The notes under the pieces were generated by a model. The model ran no database searches, was not told the origin of the DNA, and saw only the letters and a program-made list of their open reading frames with translations. The position numbers and the translations under genes were made by a program. From Sitta carolinensis (Eukaryota; Chordata; Aves; Passeriformes; Sittidae): a stretch of DNA of 64,000 nucleotides. Location: the NCBI GenBank assembly GCA_032173965.1, contig CM063294.1:9910452-9974451 (forward strand), in the 5' to 3' direction. Below, piece after piece: positions 1 to 9,695 of this stretch; the stretch's first letter is position 1; the number at the start of each line of letters is the position of its first letter.

Positions 1-2203
1 ACTCTAATGGTACCACTAACAGCCTGTGACCCCTAGGAGGGAGCTGAAGTACCTTGTCAGGTCAGGCAGTAATGTAGTTCAACAAAGTGGAAGAAAAGAT
101 GTTCTCTTCTATAAAAACAAGGGAAATTCTGCATCACTGAATTAAGTGAACAATTGATTAAACCAGTGGGGTTGGAATTCAGGTGGGAGCAGTTGGGGTG
201 TACACAGCAGCTGTGTCCCACTCATGAGGAGCTCAGAGTGGCTGTGCTGGGTCAGACAGCTCCTGATGGAGCCTGGCTTCCAGCTCCCAGCAGTGGCTGC
301 AGATGAATTCCTGGAAGGACACCCACCCATTAGATGACAAACAGGATGCTCCCCAGGACTCATCCAATCCTGCAGCCCAGTTCTTCTGTCAAGCTGCATT
401 AAATGGATGTGGCTAATAAGTATTTCAGTAACTCTTCCCTCAGTTTGTGGTTTCTGTCCTTGAACCCATGTACACTTGTGTCATTTGGAAGATCCTGAGG
501 GAAGGTGTTTTCACAGCTCAGCCTCGTCTCTATAATGAAGAAGCCATATAATTCCATTCAGTGCCTCTCTCATATACTGAGAAGGGGAGACATGGATATC
601 AAGTTGTTTTCTTGAAAACTGAGTAGCCTAAGTCTGTTCTTCCCAGACTGGGAATCTCTTGTTTGATATTTGCTGTTTAAAACTATTTTGTACCTTTCCT
701 TGTTCTTGTTTCTCTCAAAATCTTTTCTGTGGGTTTGTAACTGCTGTGGTTTTTGAGAAGCCATGAAGAGTTCAGCTCTCTGGGACAATTTATAAGCTTG
801 GGCTTGACACATAAACATAGTAAAGCTCCCCAGGCATGTCTGGAGCTCATAAGCTCCTCTGAGGCCCTTGCATAGTAGATCAAGTTTAAGAAGAGTCCTA
901 ATATTACTCTGAGAAAAATGCAGAAAAACCAGGATTCTTGATTACTAATAATTTATTTTGAAGCAAAACTTAAGAGTTTGTCAAATACCCTATGTAAATA
1001 ACTGCTTTAAATACTGTTTCTCACTATCTTGATCAGCAGGAACATATAAAAGCTTTTTCAGCCCCCCTTGGCTTGGTAAAGAGGCAGAATTTGAAGGCTT
1101 ACCAGAAGTACTGTAAATAGTATATGTAAACACATCAATGTTTTCTGCAGTAATTGCTTTCAAAGGATATTTCAGGTTTAAGTAGTCACTGAAAGAGACA
1201 AAGTAAACGTCTCTTGGATGAGCTTTGTTTATTTTTCAAGCATGTGCTTCCTCAAAATTCTGTTGTCAGAGCACTGGACTGCTTCAATCATCACTCAGTT
1301 AATTAGCAGGACGTGGTTTTTTTAACCATGGCAATTTCTCTGAAGCCTACTGTCCTGAGTAACAAATGAAGATTTTTTTTTTTTTTTTAATGAATGTGTC
1401 AGTGTATTACCTTGGATTATACATATGAGTATTTCCAGATGTGTCACCCCTGGCTGACAGCTGGTTCTTTATTGTTACCTGGCATTGGCAGTGCTGTGTT
1501 TCTAAACCCAAAGCACATTCTGGGGCTTGGGCTGCTTCAGATGTCACAGTGCCAGGGCCAGCCTGAAAGTGGGTGATGCAGCTGTCAGATAAGTCTGGGG
1601 TCTTGATCTCTGTGACTTTGCTGTAGCAAAAGAGAGGAAGAAAGCAGCTGAGGGAGAGCCTTCTCTGCTGTCTTTCTCTGCTGCTTCAGGCTCAGACATT
1701 CCAAAGACAGGTGTTGCCCACCTGGCCCAGATGGGAGCACTGACAAAAAGCCCCAATTTCCCAACAGGATTTATTAGTTTGGTGTTGGTGTGCATTACTA
1801 TGGATAGGAAGAGAGCATGCCTTAGTGAATCCTTCTGCTTTAACTGACTCTTTGTGGTGCTGGGTGCAATTCCAGCGAGTGTCTTCAGTGCAAGGCAGCA
1901 GGACAGTGCCACCACGTGGGCCCTGTGCGAGGGGACTGCAGGGACGGCACAGCACAGCCCTGCCTCCAAGGGGGAGCTGCAGTGAACTTATAGCTTGGCA
2001 AGAAGCAATAAAATCCATCTCATCTTTTTATTTTATTGGAAGACATAATGGCAGCGTAGAACTTTCTTAACATTTTCATTAAACCAGTGCAATTTCGCTT
2101 TCAAACCAACTCACACGGTCAACAGGACAAGGGGAGAGCTCATCACGTTGCTTTTAACTGATCAACCTTTTCTTTTTGTGTCTTTTCCTCTCTCTCCTGG
2201 CAG
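1..2203 (+). other. RNF145: RNF145 intron (incomplete at left edge)
   Basis: This is non-coding sequence upstream of the first recognisable RNF145 exon. It ends in a pyrimidine-rich acceptor (tctctcctggcag) at 2203. I looked for the preceding RNF145 exon, which encodes a membrane segment followed by an Arg/Glu-rich loop, and did not find it, so it lies left of the window. The stretch has a T16 tract at 1373-1388. Short open frames on both strands show no family resemblance. Nothing else is supported. Confidence 0.75.
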
Positions 2204-2344
2204 TATTGCCGAATGCTGTAGCACTCCCTACTCACTGCTGGGATTGGTCTTCACAGTCTCTTTTGTTGCTTTGGGAGTTCTGACTCTCTGCAAGTTTTAC
2301 TTGCAGGGTTACCGAGCGTTCATGAACGATCCTGCTATGAACAG
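2204..2344 (+). CDS. RNF145: RNF145 internal coding exon (membrane segment)
   Basis: RNF145 is an ER-resident RING-H2 E3 ubiquitin ligase with many membrane spans. It is known in mammals for sterol-linked ubiquitination of SCAP and, together with gp78, HMG-CoA reductase. This 141-nt exon is bounded by cag|T and ACAG|gtaagt. Its first base completes a codon and its last two bases open one (phase 2 to phase 2). It encodes IAECCSTPYSLLGL, then a hydrophobic helix (about LVFTVSFVALGVLTL), then a short loop ending NDPAMN. I recognise this as almost identical to mammalian RNF145. Its last split codon must receive one base from the next exon, which matters for the frame problem at 3388. Confidence 0.93.
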
Positions 2345-3387
2345 GTAAGTGCCTCCTTGTGCCTGGTCTGGAAAGAAACAGATGGAAAGGGGATTTATAT
2401 AAAAATACAGGAGTGGCATTGCCGATTTTTGACTCTTGACCTTTTGAGAGGTTTTTTGTATGCCAGTCTTTGTGTGCATTGAAAAGATTTGAGGTGAAAA
2501 TACTTGTCACAGACTTCTTGGGAGGTGGTTTATTTTTGCACAGATTCATGGCTGTTACTTGGGATTTACAATTGCTTTTATTTTCGTGAGTCACTGAAAA
2601 ATTTTCACATGCTTGCATAATATAAACCCTTCATATTTTCATTTCCTCATCTCCCCTCTAATTATGTATGAAACATTACTAATCTGTGAGGTTTAGAACA
2701 CAGCATTGTATGGATTGCTTGTAAATTGTTATGGGAAATAGCCAAAATGTTTTTTCTCAGGCTTGTCTTAACTTGTCTAATATGAAATTGGGATGCTGAC
2801 ACTGCCTTTCCTGTTACTCCAGCCCATAACTCTATAGAGAGTTGAGACCATTTGCAAAAGAATGTTTTACATTTTGGATTCCAAGATGTGGAAGCAAAGA
2901 GGGTATAAATTTGGGCTGCATAAGAGTAGTTTGTATAAAGACATCTTTTGGTGAAGCATGTACTTGATTGCATGAAATAGTTGTGGTGATCCTCAGAGGG
3001 ATTAAAGTCACTCTGAGGTACCAAGACAGAAAGAAGTGCACAGCTGTATTTGGTTTAGGTACAGAGGGGATAAAGTGAAAAATGGTAATTTGCCTGAACT
3101 GGGTCCTTAAAATGCTTTGTGCTGGGTGGTGTATGAGCTGGATGTAGCCCAAACACTGCTTGTCAGGAGCAAAATCTGCTGGTTCCTAAGCCCAAGTACT
3201 TAAGCACTTCTGAAAACATCCCTCCTGGTTAAAGCCTTCCAGGGACACCAGTGAAACCTAAAACCAGTGACATATGAAAGGTTGTGACAGAAGCAGACAG
3301 TTTATTTCCTGGTGTTTCTAGATGTACTTTTGAACCAGCATTGACACAGATGTGATTGTTTGTTTTTTTGACTGTGTTGATCTGCAG
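2345..3387 (+). other. RNF145: RNF145 intron
   Basis: AT-rich intron with donor gtaagt and acceptor tgatctgcag. Nothing besides open-frame noise on the minus strand was seen. Confidence 0.85.
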
Positions 3388-3569
3388 GGGATGACTGAAG
3401 GAGTCACACTCCTGATCCTGGCCGTGCAGACAGGTTTGATTGAGCTCCAAGTTGTGCATCGGGCGTTCCTGCTCAGTATTATTCTTTTCATTGTGGTGGC
3501 ATCCATCCTTCAGTCCATGCTGGAAATTGCTGATCCCATTGTCTTGGCATTGGGAGCCTCAAGGGACAA
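3388..3569 (+). CDS. RNF145: RNF145 internal coding exon (two membrane segments; 1-nt frame discrepancy)
   Basis: The exon encodes GMTEGVTLLILAVQTGLIEL, then a strongly hydrophobic helix (FLLSIILFIVVASILQ), then MLEIADPIVLALGASRD and a split Lys codon completed by the next exon. These match RNF145 transmembrane segments. The donor is aa|gtaaga. The exon is 182 nt, although flanking splice phases require 183. The previous exon ends with two bases of a codon, but the conserved frame here starts on a whole codon (GGG at 3388), so splicing as written gives an immediate TGA. The missing base would sit in the G run right at the acceptor. I read the exon in its conserved frame and regard the break as a probable consensus error or, less likely, a real frameshift allele. 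Confidence 0.9.
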
Positions 3570-5150
3570 GTAAGAGACTGGTTTCCTAAACTGAGAGTTA
3601 CTCAATACTCTTTTAGGAGGTGATAAACTAGTAATTGATGGCTTTTAGTACTTGTAAAATTGCCTTGTTTTTTTTTTCTGTATGCAGATTTCTTTTCTAG
3701 TCCAAGTTCAACAGTTTTGTGGTTCCAGTTAAGCAAATGCAGGACTGTTCTGTCCCCACCCACACTCCATTGTGTGGATTTGCAGAATGGTTTTTCTTAA
3801 CCTCCTCTGCAGTTGGGTGGGTTTTCCTCCTCAGCAGTGATCTCACACAGCTATTGAGGTTGGGATGTTTCTAGGAGTGACCTTGTGTTAGACATTGTAA
3901 AATCTATTTTTTTGTGATCCCAAAATGATAATGCTTATGGCACAAAATAAGAGGTGGAAGGTTTGCCTTAGTGTCCCACATGTGTGGATTGTGTGGGATT
4001 GTTCAGTTTCATTTTGTGTTTTGAAGAGCTGCATTGGTGCTATGTGTTGCTCTCATATTAATCTGCTTTTATCTTTGTCAATTACATTTGTCTTTCCCCT
4101 TTCTGTAACCTGTGAGTGAAGAAATGGAAAGAGAAGGTTTGTTTATGTGTAGGGTTTGTTTAACTTTGAGGTGATCTGTGCAGCAGGTTAACTTCCAGGA
4201 CAGAAACAGAGGGAAAGGGAGTAGAGCCAGGATAGGAGCATCTGCCCAGCTTAAACAAGCAAACTGTGGGGACAGTGAGTTTTAACTCTTCTGCCAAATC
4301 TCCCAGGGAGTTCTAAATCAGCAAGAAGCAGGATAAATTCCACTTCAGCTCTCCCTTCCTCCCTCACCCACAGACACAGAACTACAGACCTCAAAGTCAC
4401 TCTGATGTTTCTTCAGACTGTATTGACTTAATCAGTTTGTGCTGCTGTCCTATGCCCCCAAATGGTTTGACTTTTTCTCTTCCTCATCTCCAGAGCTAAG
4501 TGATGTTAAAATACAACCTGAGGAACAAGTAGAGGTGGTATAGTAAATTACTGGAGATACTCTGTAAGCCTTCACAAATGGGTGGCTATAAAAAGATTGA
4601 TGGTGTGTTTAGGCTGGGGAGGAGATGAGGAAGAAGTAGATGATAGCAGCAGAGTAAGGACTGGCAGAGATAAATGTTCAAGTCCTGCTACATTTCTTCT
4701 TTTGTGATCTCTGAATTGGGAATATACTTCTAAAGGAAGCAGGGTTAAATCTGGTGATGAAAGGAAGTAGCTTTGCCCCACACATATGAGCAAAAACATG
4801 AAGAAGAGTTGCAAGAATTATTTAATTTGGAGACCTCTTGTTTGTTTAGAGAAGTGTCCAAACAGTTACATGTTTAATAATTTATTTTAATGGACATCCA
4901 TCTGTAACATTCAGTATCTCAAGTACTTTTTTTGCCCATAATTTTTGTCTTTCTATTGAAACAGCAAAGGTCAGATGAGAGGGAACTTTCCAAGCTGGGA
5001 ATGAGACTGTGCCCAAGTAAATAGAAACTCCTTTCAACAAGCTAAAGCCTTGAGCAAACATCTAACATGCCTACATCCACAGTCATTCTATTCTTATTCT
5101 GACACTCAAATCTGACTTGAGAAATAAAAACCTATTGTGTTGTTTTGCAG
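3570..5150 (+). other. RNF145: RNF145 intron
   Basis: Intron of about 1.6 kb with donor gtaaga and acceptor tgttttgcag. It is T- and A-rich. I see no repeat family, RNA gene or further exon in it. Confidence 0.85.
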
Positions 5151-5298
5151 GAGTCTGTGGAAGCACTTCCGAGCTGTCAGCCTCTGTCTGTTCTTACTCG
5201 TGTTCCCCGCGTACATGGCCTACATGATTTGTCAGTTTTTCCACATGGATTTCTGGCTGTTGATCATCATCTCCAGCAGTATTCTAACCTCTCTTCAG
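5151..5298 (+). CDS. RNF145: RNF145 internal coding exon (two membrane segments)
   Basis: 148-nt exon bounded by gcag|G and TTCAG|gtaag. The first base completes a Lys codon, then SLWKHFRAVSLCLFLLVFP, a hydrophobic helix continuing into MAYMICQFFHM, and a second helix DFWLLIIISSSILTSLQ. It ends on a codon boundary (phase 0). The residues are essentially those of mammalian RNF145. Two closely spaced membrane helices with a short polar turn fit the polytopic, TRC8-like architecture of the family. Confidence 0.93.
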
Positions 5299-6251
5299 GT
5301 AAGAAATTCAGCCTTGTGAACCCTACTTTAACTGTGATCCTGTTATTCTGAGGAGGAAAATACCTGATGAGAAAAGAACAGGGATGAGAGAAGGCAGAAT
5401 TAGAAGGGGTGATAAAAAATCTGTATTCTGTATCTGAGGCTGAGGAGCTCCTGGGTGGGCTGAGAACAGAGATGAATGGAAGTCTACTTCAAATTGTAAA
5501 GCCAAAAGGCTCTTGAGGGTGTGTAACTATCATAGTAAAAAGGCTTTTTCCCAGAGTACTCATTTATGTGTCATTACTTAGCTATAACTCTTTGAAAGCA
5601 ATTTGATGTTTGAAACACAGTAGTGTAAATAGAGGAAATGTTTTATACTCTAAGTATTTGTTATTATTTGGGCTTTTTATTATTACATTTTTTAAATTGC
5701 CCCTTAAAGTTCTCAGTGCTCTTATTTAATCAGCTCAGGAAGGTAGAGAAGGGGAAGTAAGTACTTGGGAACAAGCTTAAATGCTTTGCAAGAAAGAGCA
5801 ACTTTTATTTGTCTTGAAGTTCAGCAACAATTTCACTCTTTTGGGGCTTGCCCTCTGTGCAGCTTGGGAGCATCATGTGGACAGAGCTCGATGACCCAAG
5901 CTCCAGTTCAGAACTGAAAGTTGAGTGTTGTCCCTGAATATCAGCCTTCTGATTTGTTTTGGTATAATGGAGTCAGTTCTCATGAATTGTAAGATAAACA
6001 AGGATCATGTTTGCATTCCTTTGTGAAAAGATATCACCTTGATGGACTTCTCAAGTGACCAGTGGAGATGGAGAGGTGGGAACTTCTCTGTGCAATCTCT
6101 GGTCACTGTCCAGAAACTTACAGATACGAGGTCAGCAATAAACCAGAGAGTTTTTTTCTTCTTCTCTACCTGAACACCTGCTGTGTGTGTTGCTGTGTTC
6201 CCTCTGTACACCACAGTAACAGCTGAGCTCATGGTCTTGCTCTGTGTACAG
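5299..6251 (+). other. RNF145: RNF145 intron
   Basis: AT-rich intron. The most plausible acceptor is gtgtacag at 6244-6251. An upstream AG at 6221-6222 keeps the reading frame but would insert about ten residues that I do not recognise from the family. Confidence 0.75.
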
Positions 6252-6609
6252 TTCGGTTGGGACACTCTTCATTTATGTTCTGTTCATGGTGGAGGAGTTC
6301 AGGAAGGAGCCCGTGGAGAACATGGACGATGTGATCTATTATGTGAACGGCACGTACCGGCTGCTGGAGTTCCTGGTGGCTCTGTGCGTGGTGGCCTACG
6401 GCGTCTCCGAGACCATCTTTGGGGAGTGGACTGTCATGGGCTCTGTCATCATCTTCATCCACTCCTACTACAACGTGTGGCTGCGGGCCCAGCTGGGCTG
6501 GAAGAGTTTCCTCCTTCGCAGAGACGCTGTGAATAAGATCAAATCTCTGCCCGTGGCCACGAAGGAGCAGCTGGAGCAGCACAATGACATCTGTGCCATC
6601 TGCTACCAG
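6252..6609 (+). CDS. RNF145: RNF145 coding exon: membrane segments and first half of RING-H2
   Basis: The conserved frame (codons from 6253) reads SVGTLFIYVLFMVEEF, then a loop with KEPVENMDDVIYYVNG, then two hydrophobic segments (LLEFLVALCVVAYGVSETIF and VMGSVIIFIHSYYNVWL). A cytosolic stretch follows (RAQLGWKSFLLRRDAVNKIK), ending in DICAICYQ. The CxxC at 6592-6603 is the first zinc-ligand pair of the RING-H2 finger; the other ligands are in the last exon. The donor is CAG|gtggga. The 5' border is uncertain. The previous exon ends in phase 0, but splicing to 6252 leaves one extra base before the conserved frame, so either the acceptor differs or there is a one-base consensus error. Confidence 0.9.
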
Positions 6610-8087
6610 GTGGGAATGGAAGTGTCAAAGGATTGGCTTGAGCTGAAATACCCCCAGACTAAGTTCAGTCTTCAGCTAATAAAATAAATGACTTGAATTA
6701 TGTGTAATGAATAATGCTGCACTCAGTAAGTTACTGGAATCACCCAGTTTTCTGCTTTGTGCAGATAGATTTGGAGTGCTGTCACCAGGATAACTCTTAG
6801 GAATGAAGAGCTTGGATGTGCTTAAACTGCCTTTTTTTTTTTTTCCTCCAATTACACAGCAAACTCTGTTCTTAAGCTGCTTTGACACCTCTCATGTTTG
6901 GGTTGAGCTGGTCTCAGTAGTAGCAGCAAATGTGCCCTTTCTTCATTACTGGAGGATTTTGTTGGTGAAAGACAGCACGTTCTTGGTAGCTGATTTGTTA
7001 CTATTCTGTAGAAGCAGCTCAGTCTCTACAGACTCTTCTGCTTCATGTGCAGTGTCAGTTTTGTAGCAGAAACCTAATTATCAAAAGGTTAAGGGTCTTG
7101 CTAACATAAGCCAGCAGATGTAAGGACCTGAGACATTAATGCTAAAAGTAATATCTTTATCACACTTCTAGTGCCAAAGTCTTGAATAGAAATTGTAGCT
7201 ATGTATGACAGTGAAAGAATTACCCTAACATTAATAGTGTGCAGTTAAGAGTGGGATTGGATTGGCTCCAAACTTGATAGAAATTATTTGAAGAGTAAAA
7301 CTGCCAGATTGAATGACAGTGTTCAAAACACCAGACTAGTATTATGTGGGTCTCAGCTGGCAGAGTTCATGGTGTCACTTCATTTCTGGTGTTGTTACAT
7401 GTGGTAGCTGTCATTGTGCTGTTTTGACTCGCACAATTGTTTCTTGAGCCAACCAAACCTGTGATTCTTGTCCTGAAAAGGTCATGTGTAATATAAATAT
7501 CTTACAAGCAAGGGGGTTTTGCCTCATTTTTAATGCCCGTAATAAAGCAAGCAAGACCTGGCCTGTATTGAATTGTGTGTGTATCAGAGGATCATTAAGG
7601 TTGGAAAAGACTCCAAGATGGAGTCCAGCCTGTGGCTGATCCCATGGCACTGAGTGCCACCTCCAGGCCTTCCTTGGACACCTCCAGGGACAGTGGCTCC
7701 ATTCCAATGCCTGACAACCTTTTCTGTGAAGAAATTCTTACTGATGCCCAAAACAAACCTCCCCTGCCACAGCTTCAGGCCGTTCCCTCTTGTCCTGTCG
7801 CCTGATCCCTGAGAGGAGACTCAGCCCTACTGGCTGCCCCTCCTGTCAGGGAGTTGTGCAGAGCCAGAAGGTCCCCCCTGAGCCTCCTTTGCCCCAGACT
7901 GAGCCCCCCCAGCTCCCTCAGCTGCTCCTTGTTGAAACATTGTGGGGGTGAAAAAGCATTCTCTTCCTTATCTGTGGTCTGCTTCTGTCTCTTCCATTCC
8001 TGGTGAACCCATTAGATGGGTGAGGTGAGAGGATGGGATTACAAATAATAATATAATTTTTTTTCTCTGTGTGTGTATTTCTTTCAG
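6610..8087 (+). other. RNF145: RNF145 intron carrying a CR1 copy
   Basis: Intron between the two halves of the RING-H2 domain, with donor gtggga and acceptor tttctttcag. A 5'-truncated CR1 LINE lies in it at about 7582-7935 in antisense orientation. The remainder is AT-rich unique sequence with a T-rich tract at about 6831-6844. Confidence 0.85.
7582..7935 (-). mobile_element. CR1 LINE, 5'-truncated 3' end, antisense in RNF145 intron
   Basis: The stretch from 7582 begins with a degenerate ATCAGAGGATCATTAAGG, the reverse complement of a CR1 3' end, followed by TTGGAAAAGACTCCAAGAT. Further CR1 landmarks follow: 'catggcactgagtgccacc', 'cattccaatgcctgacaac' and 'ttccctcttgtcctgtcgcc'. Because the 3'-terminal repeat is at the left, the element is on the minus strand. 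Only about 350 bp of the 3' part is present, which is the usual 5' truncation. Internal deletions are visible, for example between the 'cagggacagtggctcc' and 'attccaatgcc' blocks. It supports a bird or other sauropsid origin. Confidence 0.88.
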
Positions 8088-8516
8088 GATATGAAAACTG
8101 CTGTAATCACACCGTGTAGCCATTTTTTTCATGCGGGTTGTCTTAAGAAATGGCTGTACGTGCAAGAAACCTGCCCTCTGTGCCACTGCCAGCTGAAGAG
8201 CCCTTCACAGCTCCCAGGACTGGGACCAGAGCCAGTGCAGCAGCCAAATCCGAGTGCAGAGCAAAACACCAGGCCTGGAGAGGCAGCTGAGCCTGGTGCT
8301 GAATGTGAGCACAGGCCGAGTGCAGAGGACAGCCCGAGCAGGGGCCACGAGGGACACGACAGCCCCGAGGCCTCTGCCCCGCCGGGGGGGTCTCCCAGCA
8401 TGGACAGTGCCACGAGCCCCTGTGAGGCCAGCCAGGGAGCAGCCTGTGCTGCTGAACTCGGGGCAGCCCCAGAGGGGTGCCCTGCTCCAGATCTGGGGGT
8501 TTGTGTCCAGCTCTGA
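8088..8516 (+). CDS. RNF145: RNF145 last coding exon: RING-H2 completion and C-terminal tail
   Basis: Acceptor tttctttcag|GAT. The exon continues the RING: DMKTAVITPCSHFFHAGCLK, then KWLYVQETCPLC. Together with CAIC of the previous exon this gives the C3H2C3 ligand order of a RING-H2 finger, the E2-binding part that makes RNF145 an E3 ligase. The tail (QLKSPSQLPGLGPEPVQQP and onward) is a Pro/Ser/Glu/Ala-rich disordered region with more small residues than I recall in mammals. As written, the frame stops with TGA at 8514-8516. Removing one G from the G5 run at 8495-8499 would extend the frame to a TAG at 8608-8610, with an acidic tail ending NPSTAVKEV that looks more like a RNF145 C-terminus. 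The true stop is therefore uncertain. Confidence 0.88.
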   Translation, partial: DMKTAVITPCSHFFHAGCLKKWLYVQETCPLCHCQLKSPSQLPGLGPEPVQQPNPSAEQNTRPGEAAEPGAECEHRPSAEDSPSRGHEGHDSPEASAPPGGSPSMDSATSPCEASQGAACAAELGAAPEGCPAPDLGVCVQL

Positions 8517-9695
8517 GGCTACAGAGGATGACGCAGGAACAAACACATTTCAGAGATCCACGTTTGACTCAGAAGAAACCAATCCTTCCACAGCTGTGAA
8601 AGAAGTGTAGCTATTGATGCTGGTCAAAATGTAATCTCCCATGCTGATTTTTATGGGCTGCTTGGTAGTGGTAATTCCAGTAAGATGTAGTAGAAATGAC
8701 TCCAGAAGCTCTCTGAACCGTGGGCATAGGAAGGATGTCTGGGAATAAATAGCAGTGCAAGAGTGTTTTCAAGAGGTAGGTGAGGGGTGAGAGGAGCAAG
8801 AGGTCTGTGAGACGTGGCCAGAGGGACAGGAGGCTGGCTTGGTTTTGGTCAGGGAGAGGAGTTGCACAGAACCATGTCCCAGGTCCTAAGGGGCGTTACG
8901 GGCCGCGGGTTGCCCGTCTCTGATGGGCAGCCTTGGTTGCTGACATTTTTTATAGCACATAAGCAAAAATCAAAGATGTAACAGCAGTGATTGTACCAGG
9001 AGATGGAAGCACTCTTAATACTTTGTGTGTATGCTTTGGGTGTTCTTGGGGCAGTTGCATTTGAATTCATGTAATCTATAGTGACTCTTGACTTTTATGA
9101 CAGAGTCGTCAATATTTTGATGTATATGAAACTTTTGCTCATAATGGGCACAGTGAGGGCTGCATGAAGTAAACTAAAGCTCTCATGAACACTTTGCCTC
9201 TGCAGGAGGAAAGTGGGATGAGTTTTAGGGCACGGATAGAGGCCTTGCAGGACTGTGCTGTGTAATGTTTAACCCTTGCAGCTGAATTAAAACAGTATTA
9301 AACTCTGGCGATATTTGCACTTTGGGAATGAGTACATTATTGTGTATGATCAGACTCCGCAAATGCCACTTCTAAAAGCTGTTAATAGGTTTGCACCTTT
9401 TTTTCTTTGACAAGGACATGTCCATACTTAAATTTTTACATTCATCATGGCTTCGAGTAGAACAAGGGACTGGGGTGGGGAAATAGGTGGGAGTAGGGGG
9501 CAGGCAATTTTTTTATGTGAATTTTGATATGAAGAGAAATTAGTCACTTATTTATACGATAGGCTTGACTCAAGTGTTTTTCCAAGTCGGTATTCCTAAT
9601 GTGAAATGTGATACTATTTTATTTTTAGTAGTAAATTTGGATGTAGACTGACAGACATAGCTGAATGTCTTAATAAATTACATTTGAAGATTTTT
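8517..9695 (+). other. RNF145: RNF145 3' untranslated region
   Basis: AT-rich sequence after the RNF145 stop (8516 as read, possibly 8610). A minor AATAAA occurs at about 8744. The best polyadenylation signal is at 9672-9677, followed by a T/G-rich stretch (tggttatgtgattcttg), which fits a cleavage site at about 9690-9700. Another AATAAA at 10124-10129 could serve a longer form. The 3' end is inferred, not observed. Confidence 0.6.
9672..9677 (+). promoter_or_regulatory. Probable RNF145 polyadenylation signal AATAAA
   Basis: Canonical hexamer in 'gtcttaataaattac', about 1.1 kb after the stop codon, with a U/GU-rich region 20-40 nt downstream. It is the best placed of three AATAAA motifs (about 8744, 9672 and 10124). 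Confidence 0.6.

Noticed and set aside
6223..6251. Upstream acceptor for the RNF145 exon at 6252 that keeps the reading frame
   Set aside because: Its polypyrimidine tract is weak and it would add about ten residues unknown in the family. Retained only as an alternative in the findings.
7411..7707. Minus-strand frame overlapping the CR1 copy
   Set aside because: It is degraded CR1 3' sequence and not a host gene; CR1 reverse transcriptase lies further 5' and is deleted.
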